This document shows positions 27,008 through 38,146 of a DNA stretch of 64,000 bases, one piece after another (position 1 is the stretch's first letter; every line of letters begins with the position of its first letter). The translations under genes and the position numbers were made by a program. Below the pieces are notes generated by a model. It ran no database searches. It had not been told where the DNA came from and saw nothing but the letters and a program-made list of their open reading frames with translations. The DNA is from Lingula anatina (taxonomy: Eukaryota > Brachiopoda > Lingulata > Lingulida > Lingulidae), in contig NW_019775388.1 of assembly GCF_001039355.2 (NCBI RefSeq), positions 268,861 to 332,860 on the forward strand. The letters run 5' to 3'.

Positions 27008-30000
27008 TCAGTCCAAGGACAATCCTTTGCTGATCAGGAAGGCCTCTTGGGTTGGTTCTCTGCCCAGGAAATTTTTCAGTAACACATCACCATCCTAGTA
27101 AACAAAAATATATATTACAATATTTGTTCTAGTTAGAGATCAATCAAGAGCCAATTCAAACTGTTAACCTCAACCAATTTTTAAAATAAATGACAAGATT
27201 GCATTATTGAAATGTTTTTTAAAATTCAACATCAGAAAAATGGGGTACTAGTAATTTACCAATGATGCCACAATTAAGTTGATTTGATGAAATTATCTAG
27301 TTCAGTCTAAACTTACAACAGAGCCACCTGGTTTGAGTATATAGTTCCTGTAGTCCATGCCAACTTTGGGGTTCATTATGCCTTCCTTCTTGAAGCGAGA
27401 GTGGAACATGTCCATGCTGAACACCTCACTCCACTAAAACAACAAAAAACTTGAACTGATACAGTTTTCAAATTTTACTCTTAATAATTAATTAGCATAG
27501 CTCATTTATCAATAAATATAGAACAACCATGTGAAAATCATGATTTATAAATTTTTAAGCTGATATGTGAAGAAAGGTTCTATAATGTGCTAACATGCTT
27601 CTCTAAAGCAGTGCAAATCTGTATAGTTTCCCTCTGCAACATTAGGGTGCCCTTGTCACAGCCCACTAGAGCTTCAACTTTTTGAACCTTATAATTCAAT
27701 AATACAGAGTATACATTTTATAGCAATAAGGACAACATCTGCAGAAGACAATACGCACCATGTAGCCATAATACTGTGCATCATAGCCATCTGCCAAATG
27801 GCCAAAAGCTGCAGGCATGTTAGTACCTGGAGTGGAGGGAATGTTCATGATTTCCTGAGTCAGTTCTGCAAATAACGTTGCAGTATCTGCCTAAAAGGAA
27901 ATAAGAAGGTATTTTAATATCAAGATAACTGATTAAAAATTAGCAAGAATGTAAGACTGATATTAGTGAACAAGTCTTAAGAGAACAATTGTCTATAATA
28001 TACTATATTAAATTTTCAGCCTATAAAAACAATTCAATGAACTGCAATATATGAAGTAACAATGAGAAAATATTTTCTGTCAAAGCTTTGCAAATGCATA
28101 TTTTAGGGTGTAAAACCTAGCAACTATCAACATGTACCTTTGCACGGGTGTGGATATTTTGATCAAATGTTGCCAATGCAATCTGCCTAAGATTGAAAAT
28201 GCCAGCATTTGCTTTACGGGACTTGGTAAGTTTTTCCATAAGGTCATCTGGAATGGGACTGTTGTCCTTGTAATGAGCAGACATGCGCTGCAAAGGTTCC
28301 TTCTCCCAGCACCAATTCTCCAACATCTGTGATGGTGCCTCCACAAAATCACGTTCCACACTAGTGCCACTAGCAATGGTAAAATTTACTTCTTAATTGT
28401 AAATTCAATACAATAGCTTCTGTCCAGCTTTGTCTGTTTCACAATTATTTCAAGCAGAGATTTAGTTCACTGTGCCTCTTTAACCATATGCAACTAATTG
28501 CTACAATATATAATTTGTTTTTATGTTTTTATGGACAGCTTACCTGAACATTTTGAAGTCTGCTTTAGCACAAAGCTGGTGCATTACATGACCAAACTCG
28601 TGAAAGAAAGTTTCTACCTAAAACAGAAATACCAACAGTTATCCTACCTGAACATGACAAAGTCAGCCTGTCCACATATATCATGCATCACATGACCAAA
28701 CTCATGGAAATATGTCTCCACCTGAGAACACAGAACACATAAATGTCTTAGTTGTTCTCCCTTCTGGTCATCAATATGTAGGATGGCATATTCTCAAGCT
28801 TTAGTGAATGTTTTATCTTTTGACTTCAATTTACCAAGTCATCAGAAAAAAAACTACTATTTTACAAACTGTGGCGTTGTTGAGATGCTATATTGACCAA
28901 TATTAATTGACAAATATTCTATCAGAATCATGGCTTCAGCAAACATGCATGACAAAACTGCCTCAGACACATAATTATAATTCATTTTTGAAGAAAGGAA
29001 TTGATTTGTGTAATCAACGTGTCACTTCACAACTTGTGTTCATCGAAACATAATGTTGGCATTATCAATGAATGGACACTTCTTTCACCATTTGATAAAA
29101 TGAAATGTTGGTGCATTTTTGGTTAGCATAACCATAACATGAATGAGGCAACTAATAATGCTTTTTTTCTAGAGTACATCTTTACCTCATCATGCTCAAG
29201 TAAAGATGGCTGATCTTGGGTTGGTTTTGTAAAGTTTGCTACCATGGCAGCCACTGCTACCTGACGTTTGCCATCTCCACCCATACAACCAGCCTAAGGG
29301 GAAAACAGAGAACAAAAAACATTTCACTTTGTATAAAGACAGACCAATACAGACAAGCCTGAAAGAGTGTGAATTATCAGAATGGTAATGAAAGGATAAT
29401 TTTGCCAAAGTATAAAAATCTTAAAAGGACTAATGAACATGAAAGTTCATAAATAACTAAAACATTTCCATATTTACACAGATGCACTTATTCCTATCAA
29501 TCTTTGTAACAGTTGTCTTCACCTGAAGTCCAAAGCATGCAGCATGGCCAAACTTTCCATCCCTAGGAAACAAGTCAAGGTAGAAATAACCAAGCAGATC
29601 TCCACTTGCACTGTCCTTCACACTGTACTGTAAATACAAAGACATAAATAAATCAGAGACTTTCTACTTATATTGTTTTTTGCACTACACTGTCCCATCT
29701 TTAAGTGCACCTTGTTTGCTTGTTAAAGAATTCAACGATACACTTTGCTTAGAAAAATTTTTATGTACTGACTCTGTTTGTGTCTCAAAACCTAACTGTT
29801 TAAAGAGACTGACTTATAGGAAAATAATAAAAACATATCTTTTACCATTTTGACATCTTCATGCCAAACCTTGGGGTTGGGGATTTCTTCAAACTTCAAG
29901 CAAAGTAGCTCCTGTAAGAAAAGATATATATATATTTTAAAAATATTTAAAAAATCACATATCCAAATGTATAAATTATCTCATTTTAAAAAAAGAGGCA

Positions 30001-33000
30001 AAAGCAGTAATACACAACATATGTTGATTTCAACTATATATGATATCCAAACTTCATTTGTATATAGCTATCAACTTCATCATCAGACAGACGTGGTAGA
30101 AATTCCCCAGTTCATGCCATAAAATAATTGCCATCAACATCATGCATGTTTAGGCAAAGAATATTCAAGATAAAAGCAGGAAATGTTATTACATGATGTT
30201 AGATCGCATTCACAACGATTTGAGCCAGGCTTTACAAATCCTGAGACTAATATGGCGGACGTACATGAAAGGAAAACTGCCTAATCTTTTAATAGTCTCT
30301 CCGCCTCTCACACGCCTCCCCACACGTCGTCCCTGCGGGGTACAGTCATTAAATCTCGGCTCCGTTCACCATGTGGAAGCGACCTGAGAAATATTAAGTG
30401 CGCATGCTCATCAATTAAACTCGAGGTGAAGAAAGCATGGAGGCGATCGAAGGAAAAAATCTCTTCTGTTCTATTATCTCTCAAAACAGAGATGAAAAAG
30501 AAATGAATTGGCCCGTAGAGCAGCAATGAATCGGCTATCTACGGAGATAATGTCACCAGAGATATTCATGGAGATACCTAGCCCCAGTAGACGTATGCAG
30601 TCTTGTCAGAGGGCGCAGTTCGTTCTGATGCTGATGTTTGCCTTGTTCCCTACGCCTGATCGAACTGGAAGGGGGGGTGTTTTCATGATTTTGATCCCGA
30701 TTCATAGCCAATTCATTTCTTTTTCTCAGGTCGCTTCAGTATGGCGAACGGACGTTAATGACTGTATCCCGCAGGGCCGACGTGTGGGGAGGCGAGTGAG
30801 AGGCGGAGAAACTATTAAAAGATTAGGCGGTTTTCCTTTCATGTATATCCGCCATATTTAGTCTCAGGATTTGTAAAGCCTGGCTTAAATCGTTGTGAAT
30901 GCGATCTTATTCAAATCTCAGGAGAATGATAACGAACGATCAGTTGGGGTGAATGCAGACATCCATACTGGCAGATTTTCATTCAGACCAACAGTAATCA
31001 AAATGCTTAATTCACAAATAAAACCACTAGTTTTCGTACAAGTTTCAGAAGTACAGCAAAACCAATAAGATAAGCAATGAGCTCACTGACCTGGTATATT
31101 TCCAACAATCCCTTAGTGACTACATGCAGAGGGTAGTATTCTTTGAGTTTTGTATGATCCACTGTGTACTGCCTCTCTTCAACCATGCTCATGTAGTAAC
31201 GAAGGTCCCACATGTTGAACTTATCATCAAATTCATAGCCATATTTCTCACACTGAAATCACAAAGGTTCACACATAAATGCATTCTTCTCAAATCAAAA
31301 TTTTGCTAATCTCTACCATATTCATTATATTTACTAAGTACGTTTTAAAAAGACAAATTATTGTCAGTGTGGTATTAAAGTGCAGGAACATGACTGGCTG
31401 ACAAAATTAGAAATGCAAAACATTGTGAACACTCAGCATTTATCATTTAAATTGCACACTACCTCCTCTTTCTTGTACTCCATGAACACCTTCATCTCTT
31501 GATCTTTCAATGGTTGAAGCTTGACAGCTAAATCTTTCAGAAAGGTCTCCACTCTCTCTGGTGTCTTGGCCATTCTCATGTCTAAGATGAATGCAGCATG
31601 GTTGGGGAAACCAAGAAGCTCTGCTTTCTGGAAAATCAAACAAAAGAAAAAACTTGCTATGAGCATGCATGTTGTTGTCAATAAGATAACTCTTGGCTCC
31701 CCTACACTTTAAATGAAATAATGCAAATAATTGCTTTGAACAGCACACCACCACTCATTATCAATGTATACAGGGGTGGTATATGTAATAATACAACAAT
31801 CTCTGCAGTCTTTTAATAAGCACTTCAATATATAAACTATACCATACATTACTATATATTTAAAATAATACCATACTGTCAAGCATAAATTCTGATTACT
31901 TATATTAACAACAATTCACAATAAAGCCAAATGTTACCTTATGTCTCAGCTCAACAAGTTCTTCCAAAATTGGAGTATTCTCTTTCATACACCTGCAAAT
32001 ATATTATTCCTTTGTTTAAATATCACAATGATAAATATGAAAGGCTACAATTCAATAAATAATGAAGCTTTTAAATGTAAATTATCCACAAGAAAGAAAA
32101 TGTAATTGATACATGTACATACACCTCTCTCACCATGTGGCATTTTTCTCCTTAAGCAATAAAATATTTCTCCTAAATTTAAAGACTTTTACATATATGT
32201 TCTAATTACACAGATCACTCTAAACCATACCTGGTATTAAAAGCTGTCTCCAGTCTCTTCCTAGTCTCAGGATTCCTGGCCTTTTTCATACATGGGAAGT
32301 AGTGAGGGTACTTTAGGGACACTTTGCACTTCCCTTCCTCAGTCTGAAATATGGGAAATACAGTATCAATTATCATTCTATGTAATATGAAGTCATGACA
32401 TCTTATGAACCATAACTTCTTTAATTATTCAAATCTAATTCCATCCAAACCTCATGTACATACAATTACGTACTATATGATGGCATTTCCTCCCAGTCAG
32501 TGACTCACTCATTCTAACATTTGCTAGGTACATAGTACATGTATCTAGGGTCTATTCACAATGGTATTCACTATTCAATATATGGTCTTAAGGGAAAAAA
32601 TCCTCTTCCTTATCTTATAACACACTCTTGTACACTATTTTGCACAAATATAAAAACATAATTACCTTTTCAAGTCCATTGATGAAGTCATCTGGTAGTC
32701 CAACTAAAACCGACAAAAATACTCATATAACTTTCAACCTGTTATTGATTTGGTTATTACAAGGTTTAAAGGCCTTTTGACATTTAACATTATATCTTTA
32801 ACATTTAACATTATATCTCTATGACATAGCTATACAAAATTGACAAAGCTACCCAGAGAACCATAGCTAGCTACATGATGCAAAAGCATCATCAGTGGCA
32901 TATATATTAAACCCTGTTACTTTCACTTTCCAATGTTTAAACATGACATACAACAAATCATCTCCAACTGATCAGAACATCAGATGGGTAAAATCAATAG

Positions 33001-35927
33001 TTGAGGAAGGTCAAAAGAATAACATCCCAGCAGGCACACAACGTTGATTCAACGTTGAATCAACGTTGTGTGCCTGCTGGGATATAACTATCACAAAGTA
33101 ATCTATATTCAAAATGCAACATTGGTCAATTTATTCTGAAAGCCAGTTGATATTTTACATTAATATATGTACCATATAATTTCAATAAGTTACCTAGTTC
33201 TTCAGCAGTGAATTCAAGTATTGTGTTCTCCTCATTACAGTACTTATTAAAGTCTATGCTCAGATCACTCATCCGTTTCTTGATTTCTTTTATCTTGTCC
33301 TGGACATCCTTAGGAAGATGGAGACCTAAAATATATTGGATCATCAGACTTTTTTCATAAAACTCAACACTGATATCTAAAATGCTATAGTGTATTTAAC
33401 ATTTACTTTTTCATTTCACACCTTAATCTTAATTGCCGTCATGTTTTGGCCTACTTCTTTAAACTATCAAAAACAGCATTAATAAAATACATGTAACTAT
33501 AGCAAGGGAGTTGAAAAGAAGCATGCCGAGTGGCAAGCAAGTCTTGACATTTGATATTTTTTGTATGTGAAGACAAGAAGTACTTTCAAGAGTAACTACA
33601 GAGTAACTACACATCTTGGCCTGCCCTACTTTGTCTCAATGTGCTCATAACATATGCAGACATGCTGAAAACTTCAGAATGGCCGGGCATTTGGACCGGC
33701 AGTAATGAAAAATTTGTCGGACCGAATGGGCTTTTGTCGGACCAAAAATCACCCTTTTCCTTTGAGACAAATACTACCAGTATGATTAGGGGTGCTTACT
33801 TTGTTTGTGATAGGTTTGAAATGGAAGGGAAAAAGCGCTTTGGGTTTAATATAATTTTATTAGTGAAGTATATCAAATGATAACTGTAAATTCACATTTG
33901 CTGCTCTTTAAAATCTTGTTGGTCCTTTGGACCGACCAAGTCCAATTTTTTACCAATCCAGACAAATTTTCCCGGTCATGACAGATCGGACTGGCAGTTT
34001 CAGCATGTCTGCATATGGCACAGGTGCTGAACTAGTGGATGTCCTGATTTTGGCTTACATTGGAAGGCTGACTAAGGGCAAACTAAAATTGGGGCATTCA
34101 ACGTATATAGTTGTCCATCTCTAAATGGTATGAAAAAGAAAAAGGTATTGCACAATATGAAAAGAGCCTATAGATCTTACCATTCCTTTTCCCCAGCTTG
34201 ATCTGTTTCTCCAGGTATCTCTTGGCCTCACCCTCAAGTTCTGATCCATGCCTTTTCTCAAACTCTAGCAGAATCTTAAACACATCTTCTCTCATGCTTG
34301 AAGATAAGATATATTTGATATATTTGTGCATGTGGCAGGACACAAGTTTACTTCTGATTGCCAGGAAATAGTATATTTTTCTATTGAATTATCTTAGTAA
34401 GTTGTTTGGTAATTAAGAAAAAGCATATTAGACTTATATTACACTTAGGCTTTGTTCACATGGAAAGTCTATTTTCTAACAATCTATTTTCTATTTGCGG
34501 TATCTTATGATCACGGTCTGTGCCCTGAATATCCCGCGGCGTAATTACTGGCAGCATGAGCCAGTTACTTATACAAAGCTGTAATTAATTCTCGGCTGTG
34601 CTCGCATTCTATAAAATCTCATCCTCCGTTGCCGCATCGCTTGCCATCGGACCATGACGGTTGCATTCGTATCTGTCGTGTGTATAGCTTCTTCATCTTC
34701 TTCGTCTTGTTGTTGCACAAAATCGACAAACGCGTTTTTCAAAGCAACCGCGACCGCCATTAACTTTCTAACTTCCTACTGCGCATGGGTCAAGGTATCA
34801 GAATCTCCTCCAAGCACAGCCGAGAATAATTACAGCTTTGGAAGTAACTGGCTCGCGCTACCAGTAATTACGCCGCGGGATATTTAGGGCACAGACCGTG
34901 ATCACAAGATATACCGCGAATAGAAAATAGATTTTTAGAAAATAGACTTTCCATGTGAACGAACCTTATATTAGAAAAGACTTGTCATACTTGGATTTAA
35001 ATAAAAGGTAAAAAATATTAAAAGATCTAAAGTCTTTATTTTGAACTTCAATAACATAGGCAGTGTAGTGCTAGTAAATAAAAAGCAATTAGTCTACATG
35101 GTACCTTGTTTCTACATCAAACTCTGATATCTTCTTATCTGCTGCCACACTGGCATCCCTGAGTGCTTTGTCTGCCGACACATTCTGAATAAAATCTATC
35201 ATGTTGCGCTCAACTGCATATTCACGGTTGTTGTCAGCAAGAGCCTAGAGAATTGAAATATGAAATAAATAAAATATATAAATTCAAAATCATTATTGTC
35301 TTAAACATGTACTATTCATGATTTTCACATTCCTTAATGATAATAATGGAAAACAAATTGACCATGAAAAAACTATATGTGATGACATATCATGGAATAT
35401 TCATATACAGAAAATGAAAAAAGACAGTGGACAGTAAACCTGCACTTGCAAACTCCGAGTAGAAATATAATAATGCACATATAATCCCTCACTTACACTA
35501 CTGCTCCACTGTATGGAGCAGTAGTCCAAAAATCTATGAATTATACCAGAAACAGAGGCACAAAAAACATTCTTCTTTTAATCTATTTTAAGACTTGAAC
35601 TGGCTCATCATTTATGAAGGAATAAATTTTAGAAAAGTTACAACGATAAACAAGTCTCAAAATGGCTTTTTAAAGCTTTAAGTACATGAGTAACTTTTAT
35701 TAACTACATGTGTATTACGAAAGAACAAACCAGATCTTCAGCAGTTATATTTGCCAGGTGGAAAACATAAACATAATGATGTTTAATCAATGGGCCCGTT
35801 TGGAGCTCTATTTTTTTTTGTTTTGGAATAAGCTAGATAATGGCATAAGAAATTTGAAAACTTAAGAAACTTTTAAATCAGCTTATATAAATTTTTGGTA
35901 AAAATGTTTCTTTTTTAAATTGTTGTT

Positions 35928-35985
<58 letters not shown>

Positions 35986-36717
35986 ATTGTTATATTTGCT
36001 AGTCATAACAAAATCTTTTAATATTTTTACTAATTTCACAGATTTTTATTTGTGTACTGGGGAAGATAAATATTTAATGCACAATTTTTTTACCTTCGAT
36101 AAGTTAAAGTTTAATAAAAATAAAAATAAATTAATAATATACCCTGTATGTGTGTCACTCACTGTACGCAATTATATCCGCAGAACATATTTACCTTGAA
36201 AAATATGCCAATTCAGCACAGATTACATAACATGCATGCGATTATGTAACTGTTAATGGATTCTCTTTTCATATGCTTTTTCATATACTTATACAGTGCA
36301 TGACACTCACTATTAATAATGCAACAACTTTAACAACAACTGCGGAAGATCGGCAAATAGTGGAAAGAACTAATGAAAACCAACAAAGTGCACTTACGGC
36401 CACACGTAACGAACCTTAATAACCCTATCATAACTTATCTCCTCAGGCTTAAGGGCACCGACGGCATCGTAGACCGCCCTGGATTTCTTGATCAACTCCT
36501 CGGCTTTGACAGGGATGTCCTCTGCAGTTAAATCCCATCTCAAACGGTTACCAGGGGCTGCCATGTCTGCTTGTTGATTCTGAGCACAAAATTGACGATA
36601 CATGTTACATGTAAAATAACGAAAATTGCAATCGTTTGTAACTTTAAATCGAACTCGAATCGGTACTGGTTTTGTGAATGGACTGAGTAATCGATACACC
36701 TTTGTTGCCATACACAA
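27008..36717 (-). CDS. thimet oligopeptidase/neurolysin (M3 zinc metallopeptidase)
   Basis: Cuts short peptides of about 5-17 residues (neuropeptides, proteasome products) in cytosol and/or mitochondria. Exons in transcript order: 36415-36717, 35105-35244, 34181-34296, 33194-33325, 32666-32703, 32231-32343, 31938-31992, 31463-31627, 31091-31252, 29846-29911, 29523-29627, 29186-29293, then one of 28648-28721 or 28544-28617, then 28138-28369, 27759-27890, 27317-27433, 27008-27094. They join in frame to 714 residues (human NLN and THOP1 are about 700). Seen: LRWDLT near the start, [44 protein letters not shown] (His507, Glu508, His511) and the third zinc ligand Glu536 in [12 protein letters not shown], spaced 29 residues from the first His as in THOP1. 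GYDAQYYGY is the substrate-loop tyrosine motif. Position of the start is uncertain: Met1 gives a basic, presequence-like N-terminus, while Met52 (36562-36564) has the better start context. The exon 1 donor (GTTCGT) is weak. I cannot separate NLN from THOP1; the gene may be pro-orthologous to both. Confidence 0.95.
28544..28617 (-). CDS. alternative catalytic exon B ([11 protein letters not shown] form)
   Basis: 74-nt exon encoding [15 protein letters not shown], then a segment ending ADFKMF, with acceptor TCTGTTTTAG and donor GTAAGCTG. By my count it shares 52 of 74 bases and 18 of 24 whole residues with exon A. Many changes are synonymous, so both look conserved as protein. The HQLC form is the one I know from vertebrate THOP1. 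The 30 bases between A and B (28618-28647) are the whole candidate intron. Confidence 0.9.
28648..28721 (-). CDS. alternative catalytic exon A ([11 protein letters not shown] form)
   Basis: 74-nt exon of the oligopeptidase encoding [15 protein letters not shown], then a segment ending ADFVMF. It has a clean acceptor (TTCTCAG) and donor (GTAGGAT). It carries the complete zinc motif and the conserved Cys after it. Its phase is identical to that of exon B at 28544-28617. Reading A and B together would shift the frame, because 74 is not divisible by three. A is the upstream of the two in the transcript. Confidence 0.9.
30202..30906. mobile_element. 705-bp foldback element with TTA target duplication
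   Basis: Inverted arms of about 185-190 bp (30202-30391 and 30722-30906) beginning GATCGCATTCACAACGATTT, with the inverted copy at the right end. Flanked by TTA on both sides (30199-30201 and 30907-30909). The three-base TTA duplication fits PIF/Harbinger-type insertion, but the ends differ from the family at 1768 and 34448. The centre (30392-30721) shows no convincing protein. It lies in an oligopeptidase intron. Confidence 0.8.
33024..33083. mobile_element. perfect palindrome, miniature inverted-repeat element
   Basis: A 56-bp perfect palindrome at 33026-33081, starting CCCAGCAGGCACACAACG and centred on CAACGTTG. The symmetry extends one AT pair on each side. There is no loop and no internal sequence. 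The internal ACGTTGATTC / GAATCAACGT words repeat. An AT on each side could be a duplicated target. I believe related CCCAGCAGGCAC...ACGTTGA palindromes occur in other marine animal genomes, but cannot confirm that here. Confidence 0.75.
33651..34017. mobile_element. degenerate foldback, about 367 bp
   Basis: Starts CATATGCAGACATGCTGAAA and ends with its exact inverse. Beyond these 20 bp the arms are only loosely complementary (GGACC/CCGG-rich words, AAATTTGTC). No clear target duplication. Intronic in the oligopeptidase gene. Confidence 0.6.
34448..34965. mobile_element. 518-bp PIF/Harbinger-like element (copy 2)
   Basis: Same ends as the 258-bp element at 1768-2025: GGCTTTGTTCACATGG on the left, inverse CCATGTGAACGAACC on the right, and the GATCACGGTCTGTGCCCT block in both arms. 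Arms are about 155 bp (34448-34604, 34811-34965). Flanked by TTA on both sides (34445-34447, 34966-34968). The extra 206-bp centre contains a 63-codon minus-strand open frame (34569-34760) starting [11 protein letters not shown] and running into an arm. This may be the remnant of a transposase start, but that is a guess. Confidence 0.85.
35497..35525. repeat. short perfect hairpin
   Basis: 12-bp stem ACTACTGCTCCA with a 5-base loop, in an oligopeptidase intron. Too short for a microRNA precursor; function unknown. Confidence 0.6.
35931..35981. repeat. (GT)n microsatellite
   Basis: About 25 GT units in the first intron of the oligopeptidase gene. Confidence 0.95.
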
Positions 36718-37213
36718 ACCGTGTCCACACTAACGAGGCTTACCGAATTATGTTAACATCTGCCACTAGGGGAATGTTATACAAGATAAGACAAAATTAA
36801 AAATTAAATATAAATCATACCTTGAATTATTCATATTAAAAGATTTCACGTATCATTGATACAAGTTTTAAAAGCAATAGCGTGTAAAGATATATTTAAA
36901 TGAATTGATTCGTATTTGGTAACGCATTTCACAAAGGCTGGTTTATCTTGTGTCGACAACGAAAACAGACGGCAAGTGTTCGCAATTTTCAACAATCACA
37001 GCTGCTCCGTGGCAGTGTGATTAGAATGTACAGTATGTTATTAAGGTTATTATAACTATTTATATGATTAACATGTTTTTTTTTAAGAATTTTTTTTTAC
37101 TATTATAGTATACTACACTACACTGTCTACTAACATGGCCTGCGATACACTGGTCTAGCACATACCTGTACATAAGTTGTAATTATATCGGATATAATTC
37201 CCTGTGTAGACTC
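36718..37213. other. upstream region of the oligopeptidase gene
   Basis: Divergent intergenic region. It must contain the minus-strand promoter, but I could not place a TATA box or other site with confidence. The TTTTGTGCTCAG just before Met52 (minus strand, about 36584-36595) looks like a splice acceptor, so a separate non-coding first exon is possible. Confidence 0.45.
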
Positions 37214-38140
37214 TACGGAGCTTTGTTAGTATCATATTAACTTTTTTCTATTTTCATTTAAGTTTTACTATATGGAATTTTTACCACGGTGAAAATAATT
37301 TACACCGCGGTGGGAATTAATTTTCACCACGGTGGAAAATAATTTTCACCGCGGTGGTAATTCCTGGCCATCTCGGCCCGGGTGATGAATTGGTAATGAG
37401 AACCTTACATTTGCCAGATTCCGTCACGGTGCATGCTATTGTTACATACACACAAGGTTGGTGGATCTGTTCGTGGGGCCACTGCCGTTAACTTAAGTTT
37501 CCCATCTATATTTACCACCTATATATATATATATATAATTAAAGTCCCGCTTCCAGTTTTATGCAAAGGGAATCCCATTGTTATTACTAAATACTTAACG
37601 TTATTTTTGGACAATGTATTTTTAAATATTTTTTGTGATGTGCTTCTTAGATCTTATCTTAATAGATGTAATCTTGGTTTCTTCGAAAAGGTTTCTTTCT
37701 ACCAATATTCCCAATAATACGCAAGTTATTATAAAGGGAAAAGCCACGTACAACATTGCAGCATTTCGGTGATTTTTAATCTATTCGAATGACCGCTTCC
37801 TCCAGATTCCTGGGATGATTGGCACATAGACGGTTAAACCACGTGCATGTGCATGTGCTTGTCTTTATCAACGTCCTTTCCAGACATCTGGTAAATGTTG
37901 GATTCGTATAACCTACATGTATGCATTACCCGGGCCGAGATGGCCAGGAATTACCACCGCGGTGAAAATTATTTTCCACCCCGGTGTAAATTATTTTCCA
38001 CCGCGGTGTAAATTATTTTTCACCACGGTGAAAATAATTTTCACCGCGGTAGAAATAATTTTCACCGCGGTGAAAATTCCATAACATAAAACTTGAATGA
38101 AAATAAAAAAAAGTTAATATGATACTAACAAAGCTCCGTA
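37214..38140. mobile_element. 927-bp foldback with CACCGCGGTG tandem arrays
   Basis: Long inverted arms (about 37214-37390 and 37921-38140) starting TACGGAGCTTTGTTAGTATC, inverted at the right end. Six-base duplication AGACTC on both sides (37208-37213 and 38141-38146). Each arm carries a tandem array of about 20-bp units, a 10-bp palindrome CACCGCGGTG (some CACCACGGTG) plus an AAAATAATTTT spacer: four units on the left, six on the right. The arms end in GGCCATCTCGGCCCGGG. No convincing coding sequence in the 0.5-kb centre. The family is not assigned. Confidence 0.8.
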
Positions 38141-38146
38141 AGACTC

